Assembly (NCBI GenBank): GCA_003248805.1
Contig: QFQY01000025.1
Span: 1-60,768, forward strand
DNA length: 60,768 nucleotides
Origin: Chelatococcus sp.
GTDB taxonomy: Bacteria > Pseudomonadota > Alphaproteobacteria > Rhizobiales > Beijerinckiaceae
Reading direction: 5' to 3'
The translations under genes and the position numbers were made by a program. Every line of letters starts with the position of its first letter. Position 1 is the first letter of the stretch. The notes under the pieces are model-generated. The model was given only the letters and a program-made list of their open reading frames with translations, was not told where the DNA came from and ran no database searches. This document shows positions 38,955-47,300 of this stretch, piece by piece.

Positions 38955-40463
38955 TCAGGCCGTCGCCACCGCGCGACGGCGCCCCTTCATCCAGTTCCGC
39001 CCCCAGACGAAGACCGGCCAGAGCAGCGCGGCGAAGGTCATCGCCGCCAGCACAGACGAAACCGGCCGGCTGAAGAAGGGCAGGATCGAGCCGTCCGACT
39101 TGATCAGCGACGTCACGAAGCTCTGCTCCACCATGGTGCCCATGACGATGCCGAGCACCATCGCGGCGACCGGATAGCCGTTCTTCTCCATCACGAAGCC
39201 GAGCAGCCCGAAGACCACGACGCACCAGACCGCGAACAGGTTGTTGCCCGCCGTGGCGAAGGCCCCGACCGCGCAGAAGATCAGGATCACCGGCATCACG
39301 GCCGAGCGCGGCGCGCCGACCACCCGGCTGGCGATGCGGATCATGATGATGCCGAAGGGGATCATGATGATGTTGCCGAGGATGAAGATGATATAGAGCG
39401 CGTACATGCTCGAGGCCTGCTCGCTGAACAGCGTCGGCCCAGGGTTCAGCCCCTTCATGTAGAGCACGCCGATGGCGATGGCGGTGATGGTATCACCCGG
39501 GATGCCGAAGAGCAGCGCCGGCACCCAGCCCGAGGCGAGCGAGGCGTTGTTGGAGGCTCCGGCCTCGATCAGCCCTTCCGGATGGCCGGTCCCGAATTTC
39601 TCGGGCGTCTTCGAGAAGCGCTTGGCCATGGCATAGCTGACCCAGGCCGCCATGTCGGCGCCCGCGCCGGGCAACACGCCGATGATGATGCCGACGATGT
39701 TCCCGCGCGCCTGCTGCTTCGGATATTTCTTGGTGAGCGCCCACTGGCCCTTGAGGATCGAGCCGAGGCGCCGGTTCTCCAGCTTGGGGGGCTCGCGCTC
39801 GGTCAGCGCGCGCATGACCTCGGAGAGCGCGAAGACGCCGACGAGAGCCGGAATGGGCTCGATGCCGCCGAGCAGGTCGGTGGAGCCGAAGGTGAAGCGC
39901 GCCACGCCGCCGGGGTTGTCGATGCCGATGCAGGTGATCAGCAGGCCGAGCAGCATCGCCGCGATCGCCTTGATCGGCGAGGAGCGGGCGACCAGCGTCG
40001 AGCACATCAGGCCGAGCATGGCGAGCCAGAAATTCTCGTATGTCGAGAAGGAGAGGGCCATCTCCGCCAGCAGTGGCGCGATCAGCATCAGGGACAGCGT
40101 GCCGGCGATGCCGCCCAGCGCCGAGAACCACAGGCAGATGCCGAGCGCGGTCTCCGCCTCGCCCTTGCGGGTCATGGCGTAGGCCTCGTCGGTATAGGCG
40201 GCGGAGGCCGGCGTGCCGGGGATGCGCAGAAGGCAGCCGGGAATGTCGCCGGAGAAGATCGCCATGGCCGAGGCGGTGATGATCGTCGCGATGGCCGCGA
40301 TGGGCGAGAGATAGAAGGTGACCGGCACGAGCAGCGCGGTGGCCATGGTGGCGGAGAGACCGGGCAGGGCGCCGACGGTCAGCCCATAGAAGGCCGAGGC
40401 GACGATGGCGATCATCACATCCGGCTGGAAAACGAGCCCGAAGGCCTGGATGACGGTGTTCAT
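38955..40463 (-). CDS. tctA: Tripartite tricarboxylate transporter large membrane subunit
   Basis: 502-aa inner-membrane protein with about 11-12 membrane segments and the TctA signatures LPGLSATMATALLVPVTFYL, LPGAGADMAAWVSYAMAKR and ASGWVPALLFGIPGDTITAI. It forms the Na+- or proton-coupled channel of a TTT importer for a carboxylate. ATG 40463 is chosen as the family's usual start (MNTVIQAFGLVFQPD). Third gene of the minus-strand tctC-tctB-tctA set. Confidence 0.93.
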   Translation of the reverse strand: MNTVIQAFGLVFQPDVMIAIVASAFYGLTVGALPGLSATMATALLVPVTFYLSPIAAIATIITASAMAIFSGDIPGCLLRIPGTPASAAYTDEAYAMTRKGEAETALGICLWFSALGGIAGTLSLMLIAPLLAEMALSFSTYENFWLAMLGLMCSTLVARSSPIKAIAAMLLGLLITCIGIDNPGGVARFTFGSTDLLGGIEPIPALVGVFALSEVMRALTEREPPKLENRRLGSILKGQWALTKKYPKQQARGNIVGIIIGVLPGAGADMAAWVSYAMAKRFSKTPEKFGTGHPEGLIEAGASNNASLASGWVPALLFGIPGDTITAIAIGVLYMKGLNPGPTLFSEQASSMYALYIIFILGNIIMIPFGIIMIRIASRVVGAPRSAVMPVILIFCAVGAFATAGNNLFAVWCVVVFGLLGFVMEKNGYPVAAMVLGIVMGTMVEQSFVTSLIKSDGSILPFFSRPVSSVLAAMTFAALLWPVFVWGRNWMKGRRRAVATA

Positions 40464-40477
40464 CGGCTCACCCCGGC

Positions 40478-40969
40478 TCAGAACGGAAAGGGCATGATGC
40501 CGTCGGGCAGGGGCACCCGCAGCAGCTTCAGAAAGATCAGGTTGATGAAGAAGGGAGCGATCAGGGCCAGCGGCAGAGCGAGCTTCATCCTCGCTCCGAA
40601 GGCCAGCGAGGCGGAGAAGACCATGATCGCCGTCGTCGGCAGGAAGCCCAGCGGTTCGGAGGCCAGCGCGTAGAAGGCGAGCAACGCCGGCGGGAGCAAC
40701 GCCAGCCAGTTGCGCCATGCCGGCAGGGGCACGAGCTCTTCGGGCGCGGTGTGAGCGACGACATCCGCTTCGGCGACCTCCTCGAAATGGCGGCCGATGC
40801 CAAAGACGATCAGGCCTCCGCAGAGAAGGAGTCCCGCACCGACCACCATCGGGAAAGCGGAGGGACCTACCTGCTGGCCGGGAACGGGGGGAAGCTTCGA
40901 TCCGTAGACGAAGGCGGCGGCACCGAGGGTCGCGATGACACCTCCGGTGATGCGATCTGAAAGGAGCAT
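40478..40969 (-). CDS. tctB: Tripartite tricarboxylate transporter small membrane subunit
   Basis: 163-aa protein with four hydrophobic segments (GGVIATLGAAAFVYGSKL; FPMVVGAGLLLCGGLIVFGIG; LALLPPALLAFYALASEPLGFL; LPLALIAPFFINLIFLKLL) and the family's PGQQVGPSAFP segment. ATG 40969 (MLLSDRITGG) is chosen because the usual TctB N-terminus begins there. Fourteen bases separate it from tctA. Confidence 0.88.
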   Translation of the reverse strand: MLLSDRITGGVIATLGAAAFVYGSKLPPVPGQQVGPSAFPMVVGAGLLLCGGLIVFGIGRHFEEVAEADVVAHTAPEELVPLPAWRNWLALLPPALLAFYALASEPLGFLPTTAIMVFSASLAFGARMKLALPLALIAPFFINLIFLKLLRVPLPDGIMPFPF

Positions 40970-41070
40970 GTGCGGGGGCTCATGGAAGAATGGTCGAGGG
41001 GCCGCCCGCGCGCGGCGGGCCTGCGACCGCAAGCCCTCCTAACCGCATGCCTGGCAGCGAATTCGGCGGC

Positions 41071-41102
41071 GGCACGGGAGAGCGTTTTCGCCCTCCCGTG
41101 CC
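41071..41102 (-). terminator. Intercistronic hairpin between tctC and tctB
   Basis: GGCACGGGA and TCCCGTGCC pair perfectly (41071-41079 with 41094-41102), five bases after the tctC stop on the minus strand. There is no T-run, so it probably acts as a stabilising or partially terminating stem that lets the binding protein be made in excess over the membrane subunits. Confidence 0.6.
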
Positions 41103-41107
41103 GTGGA

Positions 41108-42100
41108 TCATGCCTTGGCGAGGCCCGCGGCCTTCATGGCCGAGGCCATGGCCTTGTCGCCGTCTTCCATGAACTTGGCGAAGCCCGGTCCGTCGGCGAA
41201 CTTCATCCCGAAGCCGCGGGAATTCATGAAGTCCTTGTACTCCTTCGAGTCGAAGGCCTTTTTCAGCGCCGCGGTGAGCTTCGCCTGAATATCGGCGGGC
41301 AGCGCCTTGGGCGCGCCGATGCCGCGCCAGGCGCCGACCGAGTAGTTGATCCCGAGCGTCTCGTTCAGCGTCGGCACGTCCTTGAACTGCGGATTGCGTT
41401 CGGATGCCATGATGGCGAGCGACTTCGCCTTGCCGGCATCGATCATGGCACGCGCTTCCGGCACCGAGCAGGTGACGATATCGATGCCGCCGGCGGCGAG
41501 ATCCTGCATGCCCGGCGCCGCACCGTTCGACGGGACCCAGGCGACATGGTCGGGCTTCAGGCCCATGGCGACCAGCCAGCCGACCAGCGCCAGATGCCAG
41601 ATGCCGCCCTGTCCGGTGCCGGAGGCCTTGAGCTTGCCGGGAGGGGCGGCCTTGATCGCCTCTGCCAGCGCCTTGATGTCCTTGTAGGGGCTCGAGCTCG
41701 AGACCTGCACGCCCGGCGGGTCCTCGTTCATCAGCGCGAGCGCGGCGTAGCTCGTCGATTTGAGATCGGTCAGGCCCTGATGATGCATCATGCTGATCTC
41801 GACCGTCAGCATGCCGATGTTGTAGCCGTCGGGCGCAGCACTCGCGATCGCCGAATGGCCGACCACGCCGGACCCGCCGGTGCGGTTCACGACGTTGACC
41901 GGCTGGCCGAGATCCTTCTCGAGCAACTGGGCGACGATGCGCGCCGTCGCGTCCGTCCCGCCGCCAGCACCCCATGGGCAGATCAGCGTGATCGGCCGGC
42001 TCGGCCAGTTGGCTTGCGCCAGCGCTGGCCGGGTCACGAGGCCGGCGGCGCCGATGGCGGCCGCTCCCGCGAGCACACTACGCCTGTCGATGGTCTTCAT
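41108..42100 (-). CDS. tctC: Tripartite tricarboxylate transporter substrate-binding protein (Bug family)
   Basis: 330-aa periplasmic binding protein. Twin-arginine-like signal MKTIDRRSVLAGAAAIGAAG with cleavage after RPALA, then WPSRPITLICPWGAGGGTDATAR, the standard Bug/TctC opening, and VVNRTGGSGVVGHSAIA. It delivers an organic acid, not identifiable from sequence, to TctAB. ATG 42100 follows GGGAGGAATGCCGA; the frame extends upstream to 42286 without homology. A LacI-type operator lies 13 bases upstream of the start. Confidence 0.92.
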   Translation of the reverse strand: MKTIDRRSVLAGAAAIGAAGLVTRPALAQANWPSRPITLICPWGAGGGTDATARIVAQLLEKDLGQPVNVVNRTGGSGVVGHSAIASAAPDGYNIGMLTVEISMMHHQGLTDLKSTSYAALALMNEDPPGVQVSSSSPYKDIKALAEAIKAAPPGKLKASGTGQGGIWHLALVGWLVAMGLKPDHVAWVPSNGAAPGMQDLAAGGIDIVTCSVPEARAMIDAGKAKSLAIMASERNPQFKDVPTLNETLGINYSVGAWRGIGAPKALPADIQAKLTAALKKAFDSKEYKDFMNSRGFGMKFADGPGFAKFMEDGDKAMASAMKAAGLAKA

Positions 42101-42113
42101 TCGGCATTCCTCC

Positions 42114-42127
42114 CTAAATCGATTTAG
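42114..42127. promoter_or_regulatory. LacI-family-type operator upstream of tctC
   Basis: CTAAATCGATTTAG is a perfect 14-base palindrome with the central CG and flanking AAAT/ATTT typical of LacI/GalR-family operators. It sits just upstream of the tctC ribosome-binding site. No LacI-family gene is present in the window. Confidence 0.6.
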
Positions 42128-42254
42128 CTGCGGGCACTCCTCATCGCGTGGATGGGGCGCCCTTGATGCGCCGCTATCTGAGCCGATCCGGAGGCGGGTG
42201 ACAACTGGTCTTCGACGGACAAGTTGCGCGCAGGCCGCCGCCAGCCTGCTCTTT

Positions 42255-42296
42255 AGGAGGCCCATCTGGAAAATCAGGAGGCCCATCTGGAAAATC
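42255..42296. repeat. Tandem duplication, 2 x 21 bases
   Basis: Two identical copies of a 21-base unit beginning AGGAGGCCCATCTGG and ending AAAATC lie head to tail (42255-42275 and 42276-42296), in the gap between tctC and the lipoprotein gene. Each unit contains AGGAGG, so on the plus strand it resembles a duplicated Shine-Dalgarno sequence without a following start codon. Confidence 0.85.
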
Positions 42297-42357
42297 TGCC
42301 GTCATGCTTGCGCGATAAGGCATTGCCCTCGGGGCCGGCGGGGGCGAGAATGCGCGC

Positions 42358-42645
42358 ATGCTCAAGAGAATCGCCATCATCGCCATGTGCGCAGGTGCGG
42401 TTTCCGCCTGCGTGTCCTCCAACCGGCTCGTCGTCCAACAGCCTCCCGCGGCGGTCCCGTCGAAGCAGATCGTCAGAGCGGGGGCGGATCTCGTCCTGCC
42501 GGACGGCACCCGCGTCACGCCCGATCCGACGGGCGGCTTCACCCTGCCGAACGGCGACTATGTCCGGCGCGAAGCGCGCGGCGGATTGCGGCTGCCCAAC
42601 GGGGCGCTGTGTGCGCCGATCGCCGGCGGATATGCCTGTCCCTGA
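42358..42645 (+). CDS. Small putative lipoprotein
   Basis: 95-aa protein. The signal peptide MLKRIAIIAMCAGAVSACVSS has a lipobox (VSAC, Cys18), so it is probably lipid-anchored. The mature part contains a degenerate repeat: LPDGTRVTPDPTGGFT, LPNGDYVRREARGGLR and LPNGALCAP, suggesting a small beta-hairpin solenoid. Two further cysteines near the C-terminus may form a disulfide. No known function recognised. Convergent with the protease-like gene (32 bases apart). Confidence 0.78.
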   Translation: MLKRIAIIAMCAGAVSACVSSNRLVVQQPPAAVPSKQIVRAGADLVLPDGTRVTPDPTGGFTLPNGDYVRREARGGLRLPNGALCAPIAGGYACP

Positions 42646-42677
42646 CCGGGGCGCGCCGGTTCGTCGGCGGCGCCGGC

Positions 42678-44081
42678 TCAGATCGCGCAGCTGAGCGGCA
42701 ACACGGCCTTGCCGGCCTTCTCGACCAGTTGGCCGGTGCTGAGGTCGCTGCCTCCGGCGGCCTGCGGCGCCGGAATTCCCGCCTTGGCGGCCAGCTCCGC
42801 CAGCGCCGAGGGGCCAGCGATGGCGTGGCTGCGCTGCGGGGCGACGCCCGCGACGAGCAGCTTGTCGAACGGATTGGCGGTGACGAGGCCGATCAGGCGC
42901 CCCTGCCTGTCGAAGAGCGGACTGCCGGACTGGCCGGGCTGAAGCGGGGCCAGCACGGCGGGCTTCCCCGCGGCCGTCTGGACGGTGCCGGGGATGGCGA
43001 CGGGCGCGCGCGCCGGGCCGCCGTCGCCGAAGGCGAGCAGCATGACGCTCTCGCCCTGCGCCGGTATGGCGCCGCGCAGGCCGGCCATTGCCGTTCCGCC
43101 CTCGATCTCGAGCAGGGCGAGGCCTAACGCCTCGTCGCGTAGCTTAACGCGCGCGGGGCGCTCTCCTGTCCGCAGCGCACGGCAGCCATCGACCGCAGCG
43201 AGCGAGGTGACGGCGAGCGTCTGCGACAGCGCGACGACGACGCCGTAGCGCTCGCCCGTGCGCGCGGGGGCGACGAGAGGAGGGGTCGCGGGCGTGCTCT
43301 GGCCAGCCACCGCGCCGGCCGCCGGGGCCGGGCCGGTCGGGAAGGGCTCGAAGCTCGCGGCGATGGCGATGACGAGCTTGTCGACGGTCGCCGCCAGCGC
43401 CTTGTCGTAGCCGATCGAGAAGCCGCGCAGCCCCCCGGGGCCGGCCGCCAGGCGGCGGTAGAAGCGTCCCGTCGGGGTTTCGCCGGTAATGACGAAGAAG
43501 TCCGGGCGCAGCAGCTTGTAGGTGATCTTGCGGCCCGGATTGTTCGGATTGGCGGCCGTCGCCTTCTCGAAGATCGCCTCGAGCGTCTCGCCGGGAGGCG
43601 TGGCGCTGGTGTCGAGCGTGACCTTCTCGTCCTGGCTCTGCCAGCGGCTGCCGCCCGCGGGCGTGACGTCGCGCCTGGGCAGGATGCGGGTTGGAATGCC
43701 GATGCGGATGCCGGTCTTCTCGTCCGTGAGAATCCTGAAGCCGGCCGCGTCGCGGGCGGCCTGCGCCGCCCGGCCGAGCCCGGCGCGCTCGGCCGGGCTC
43801 AACAGTCCGTCGGACGCGCCGCCGCCCTTCAGCGCGTTGATCGCGCGGAAGGTCAGCGGGCCGAAGGCACCGCTGACGGCGCCGTTGAAGTGCCCGGTCC
43901 AGATCAGGTCCATCTGGATCGCCTTGCGCTCGGCCTCGGGCAGCGCCTCGAAGCTGGTCTGGGCTGCGGCCATCTGCGGGTTGGGTGCGGGCTGGGCGAG
44001 GACGGGCTGGACGCCGAGCAGAGGCAGGGCGAGTGCGCCGAGGCGCAGGAGCCGCGCGATGGTGCCGGTCGCCGATGTCAT
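42678..44081 (-). CDS. Exported trypsin-fold protein with degenerate catalytic triad
   Basis: 467 aa. Signal peptide (LRLGALALPLLGVQPVLAQ), then a peptidoglycan-binding-like segment (about 50-95; MDLIWTGHFNGAVSGAFGPL), a middle domain (about 120-255), and a C-terminal trypsin-like domain (about 280-440). The serine motif GQSGSPLFDRQGRLIGLVT is intact (Ser385). The usual TNxHVVEG histidine site reads TSLAAVDG (Ala295) and the DLALL aspartate site reads GLALL (Gly320). It is probably a non-catalytic or chemically altered protease homologue. Divergent from the alpha-2-macroglobulin gene. ATG 44081 follows GGGAGGCTCCCC. Confidence 0.8.
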   Translation of the reverse strand: MTSATGTIARLLRLGALALPLLGVQPVLAQPAPNPQMAAAQTSFEALPEAERKAIQMDLIWTGHFNGAVSGAFGPLTFRAINALKGGGASDGLLSPAERAGLGRAAQAARDAAGFRILTDEKTGIRIGIPTRILPRRDVTPAGGSRWQSQDEKVTLDTSATPPGETLEAIFEKATAANPNNPGRKITYKLLRPDFFVITGETPTGRFYRRLAAGPGGLRGFSIGYDKALAATVDKLVIAIAASFEPFPTGPAPAAGAVAGQSTPATPPLVAPARTGERYGVVVALSQTLAVTSLAAVDGCRALRTGERPARVKLRDEALGLALLEIEGGTAMAGLRGAIPAQGESVMLLAFGDGGPARAPVAIPGTVQTAAGKPAVLAPLQPGQSGSPLFDRQGRLIGLVTANPFDKLLVAGVAPQRSHAIAGPSALAELAAKAGIPAPQAAGGSDLSTGQLVEKAGKAVLPLSCAI

Positions 44082-44343
44082 GGGGAGCCTCCCGCCCGAA
44101 AGGGCCGGCATCGAACGACAGATCGCGCAACCACGCAATCTCGGTGACGCGGGATACTGCTGCCATCGCGTCGTGCGCGGGTCCTGCGAATGCAGGTCGC
44201 GCCGCCCGTGGTGCCGTGACAGTCGCTGCCCGGAGCGTCGGGTCACGGCGCCGGCGAAGGCGTGCGGAGACGCCATTCCCGATTGCGCCCGGCGGTCGCG
44301 GTGATAGCCTGCGCCTCCGCCGCCCGAGGATGAGGAACCGACG

Positions 44344-47300
44344 ATGCGACACGCCACCCGCCTCATGGCTTCGCTGGCATTCGGTCTCGGCCTGATGGTC
44401 GCGCAGGCGGCCCACGCGCAGAAGGCCTATGTCCGGAACGATCTCGCCGCGGACGGGCAGCGGCTCGAGGAGCGGCTGAAGCGAGAGGTTTCGGCCGCGC
44501 GCCCGGCGGCGGATGCCGTGCGGGCCGGCGAGGCGGCCTTGTCGCGCGGAGACGCCCGCGCCGCGCTTCCGCTGGCGAATGTCGCGGTGGTGGCGGAGCC
44601 GGGCAATGCGGCGGGCTGGCGCCTGATGGCGCGCGCCGCCAACGCCATCGAGCCGCGGGATTATCGCGAGCGCTGGGACCTGCGCGAGCGCGCGATCACC
44701 GCCGCCTATCTCGCCTATCAGCGCTCCGGCAGCCGCAACGAGGAGGCCGGCTCTCTCGGAGTGCTGGCGCGCATCTTCGAGAAGAACGAGCTCTGGCGCC
44801 CGGCGCTCACGACCTACCGGCTGAGCCTCGACATCGCCGACAACGCCTCGCTGCGGACGGCCTATGAGAGCCTGCGCGAGAAGCGCGGCTTCCGGCTCAC
44901 CGGCAACAAGGTCGATGCCGATGCCGCCAGCCCGCGTGCCTGCTTCGAATTTTCCGAGCCGCTGGCGCGCGGCCGCGTCGATTTCGCGCCCTATGTCGCG
45001 ATCTCGGGCGGGCGGGGCGATTTCGCGGTCAGCGCCGAGGAGCGGCAGATCTGCGTCGACGGGCTGCGCCATGGCGAGCGCTACGCCTTCGTCATCCGGC
45101 AGGGGCTGCCCTCGGCGATCCCGGACGAGAAGCTGCTGAAATCGGCGGATTACGAGGTCTATGTCCGCGACCGCACGCCTTCCGTGCGCTTCACGGGCAA
45201 GAACTACGTGCTGCCGCGCACCGGCCAGCAGGGCATTCCGGTGGTCTCGGTCAATGCCGGCAGGCTCGATCTCGAGGTGATGCGGATCGGCGACCGCAAC
45301 CTGATCAACTCCGTCCATTCCGACGACTTCCTCAGCCAGCTCGGCTCCTGGCAGTCGCGCCAGATCGCGTCCGACAAGGGGCAGAGCATCTGGACGGGCT
45401 CGATGGAGGTGAAATCCGAGCTCAACAAGGATGTCGTCACGGCGTTTCCCGTCATCGAGGCGGTCGGCAGCCTCAAGCCCGGCGTCTATGTGATGTTCGC
45501 CAAGCCTTCGGGCGGGCCGGCGACCGCCTCGTCCTCGGACGGGGACAGCGACTATGACGACGGCTCGACGCGGGCGACGCAGTGGTTCGTCGTCTCCGAT
45601 CTCGGGCTGACCTCGTTCTCGGGGCCGGACGGGGTCCATGTGCTGGCGCGCTCGCTCGCCGATGCGCGGCCCGTCGCCAATGCCGAGCTCAGGTTGATCG
45701 CCCGCAACAACGAGGTGCTGGCGACGGCGAGGACCGACGGCAACGGCTATGCCCGCTTCGACGCGGGGCTCGCGAAAGGGCAGGGCGGCAATGCCCCCGG
45801 CATCGTCACGGCCTCGCTCGCGGAGGATTACGGCTTCCTCGACCTGAAGCAGACGGCCTTCGACCTCTCCGATCGCGGGGTGAAGGGCCGCGTCGCGCCC
45901 GCCGGGCTCGACGCCTATCTCTACACCGAGCGTGGGGTCTATCGCTCCGGCGAGACGGTCTATCTCACGACGCTGCTGCGGGATGCGCGCGGGGCCGCCG
46001 TGACCGGCCTGCCGCTCACCCTCGTGGTCAAGCGGCCTGACGGCGTCGAGTATCGGCGCCGCCAGGTGGAGGACCAGGGGGCAGGCGGGCGGGCCCATTC
46101 CATCCCGCTGATCCCGGGCGCGGCGACGGGCACATGGCGCGTGCAGGCCTATGCCGACCCCAAGGGGCCGGCCATCGGGGAAGTCTCCTTCCTGGTCGAG
46201 GACTATGTGCCCGAGCGGCTGGAGCTGACGCTTGCCCCGAAGAAGCCGGTGCTGCAGGCGGGCGAGCCGGCGGAGATCGACGTATCGGCCCGTTATCTCT
46301 ACGGCGCGCCCGGCTCGGAACTCGACGTCACCGGCTCGATGACGATCCGCGCCGCGGCGCAGTCCGCCATTCCCGGCTTCGCCGGCTATCAGGTCGGGCT
46401 CACGGACGAGGATTTCGAGCCCGTCCAGTCCGAGTTCGAGGAAAGCGCGACGACCGACGCCGCCGGCAAGGCGACGGTCTCCAACCCGGTCCAGCAGCCC
46501 GACACCAACCGCCCGCTGGAAGCCGAGCTGACGATCCGCGTCGGCGAACCCGGCGGGCGCGCCATCGCGCGTTCGGTGACGCTGCCGATCGTGCCGAAAG
46601 GCGCGGCCATCGGCGTGCGCAAGGCGTTCAGGGATGGCGAGGTCGGCAACGGCCAGACGGCGAACTTCGACGTCATCATGGCGACGGGCGACGGCAGGCG
46701 GCTGGCCCGGCCGGGCGTGAAATGGGTGCTCTCCAAGGTCCGGCGGAACTACCAGTGGTTCTTCCAGGACGGGCGCTGGAACTATGAGGGCGTCAAGACG
46801 ACGCGCCGTGTCGCCGATGGCGAGATCGCGGTCGCCGCCGACGCGCCCGCGCGCATCGCGGCCGCTGTCGACTGGGGCAATTACCGCCTCGACGTCATCG
46901 CGGACGGCTCCGACGCCGCCGAGACCTCGGTTTCCTTCAGCGTCGGCTACGAGGCCGACAAGACGGCGGACACGCCGGACGTGCTCGACGTCGCGCTCGA
47001 CAAGGGCGAATACGCGGCGGGCGAGAACCTGCGCGTGCGCCTCTCGCCGCGCTTCACGGGCAAGGCGACGCTTGCTGTGGTGTCGGACCGCCTCGCGGAG
47101 CTGACCACCATCGACATCGCCGAGGGCGGCACGACCGCGACGCTGCCGGTCAAGGCGGAGTGGGGCGCCAGCGCCTATCTCGTCGTGCTGGCGCATCGCC
47201 CGATGGATACCGCGGCCAAGCGCCTGCCGGGCCGGGCCATCGGCCTGTCCTGGTTCCAGATCGGCAAGGCGGAGCGCTCGCTGTCGGTCGAGCTCGGTGC

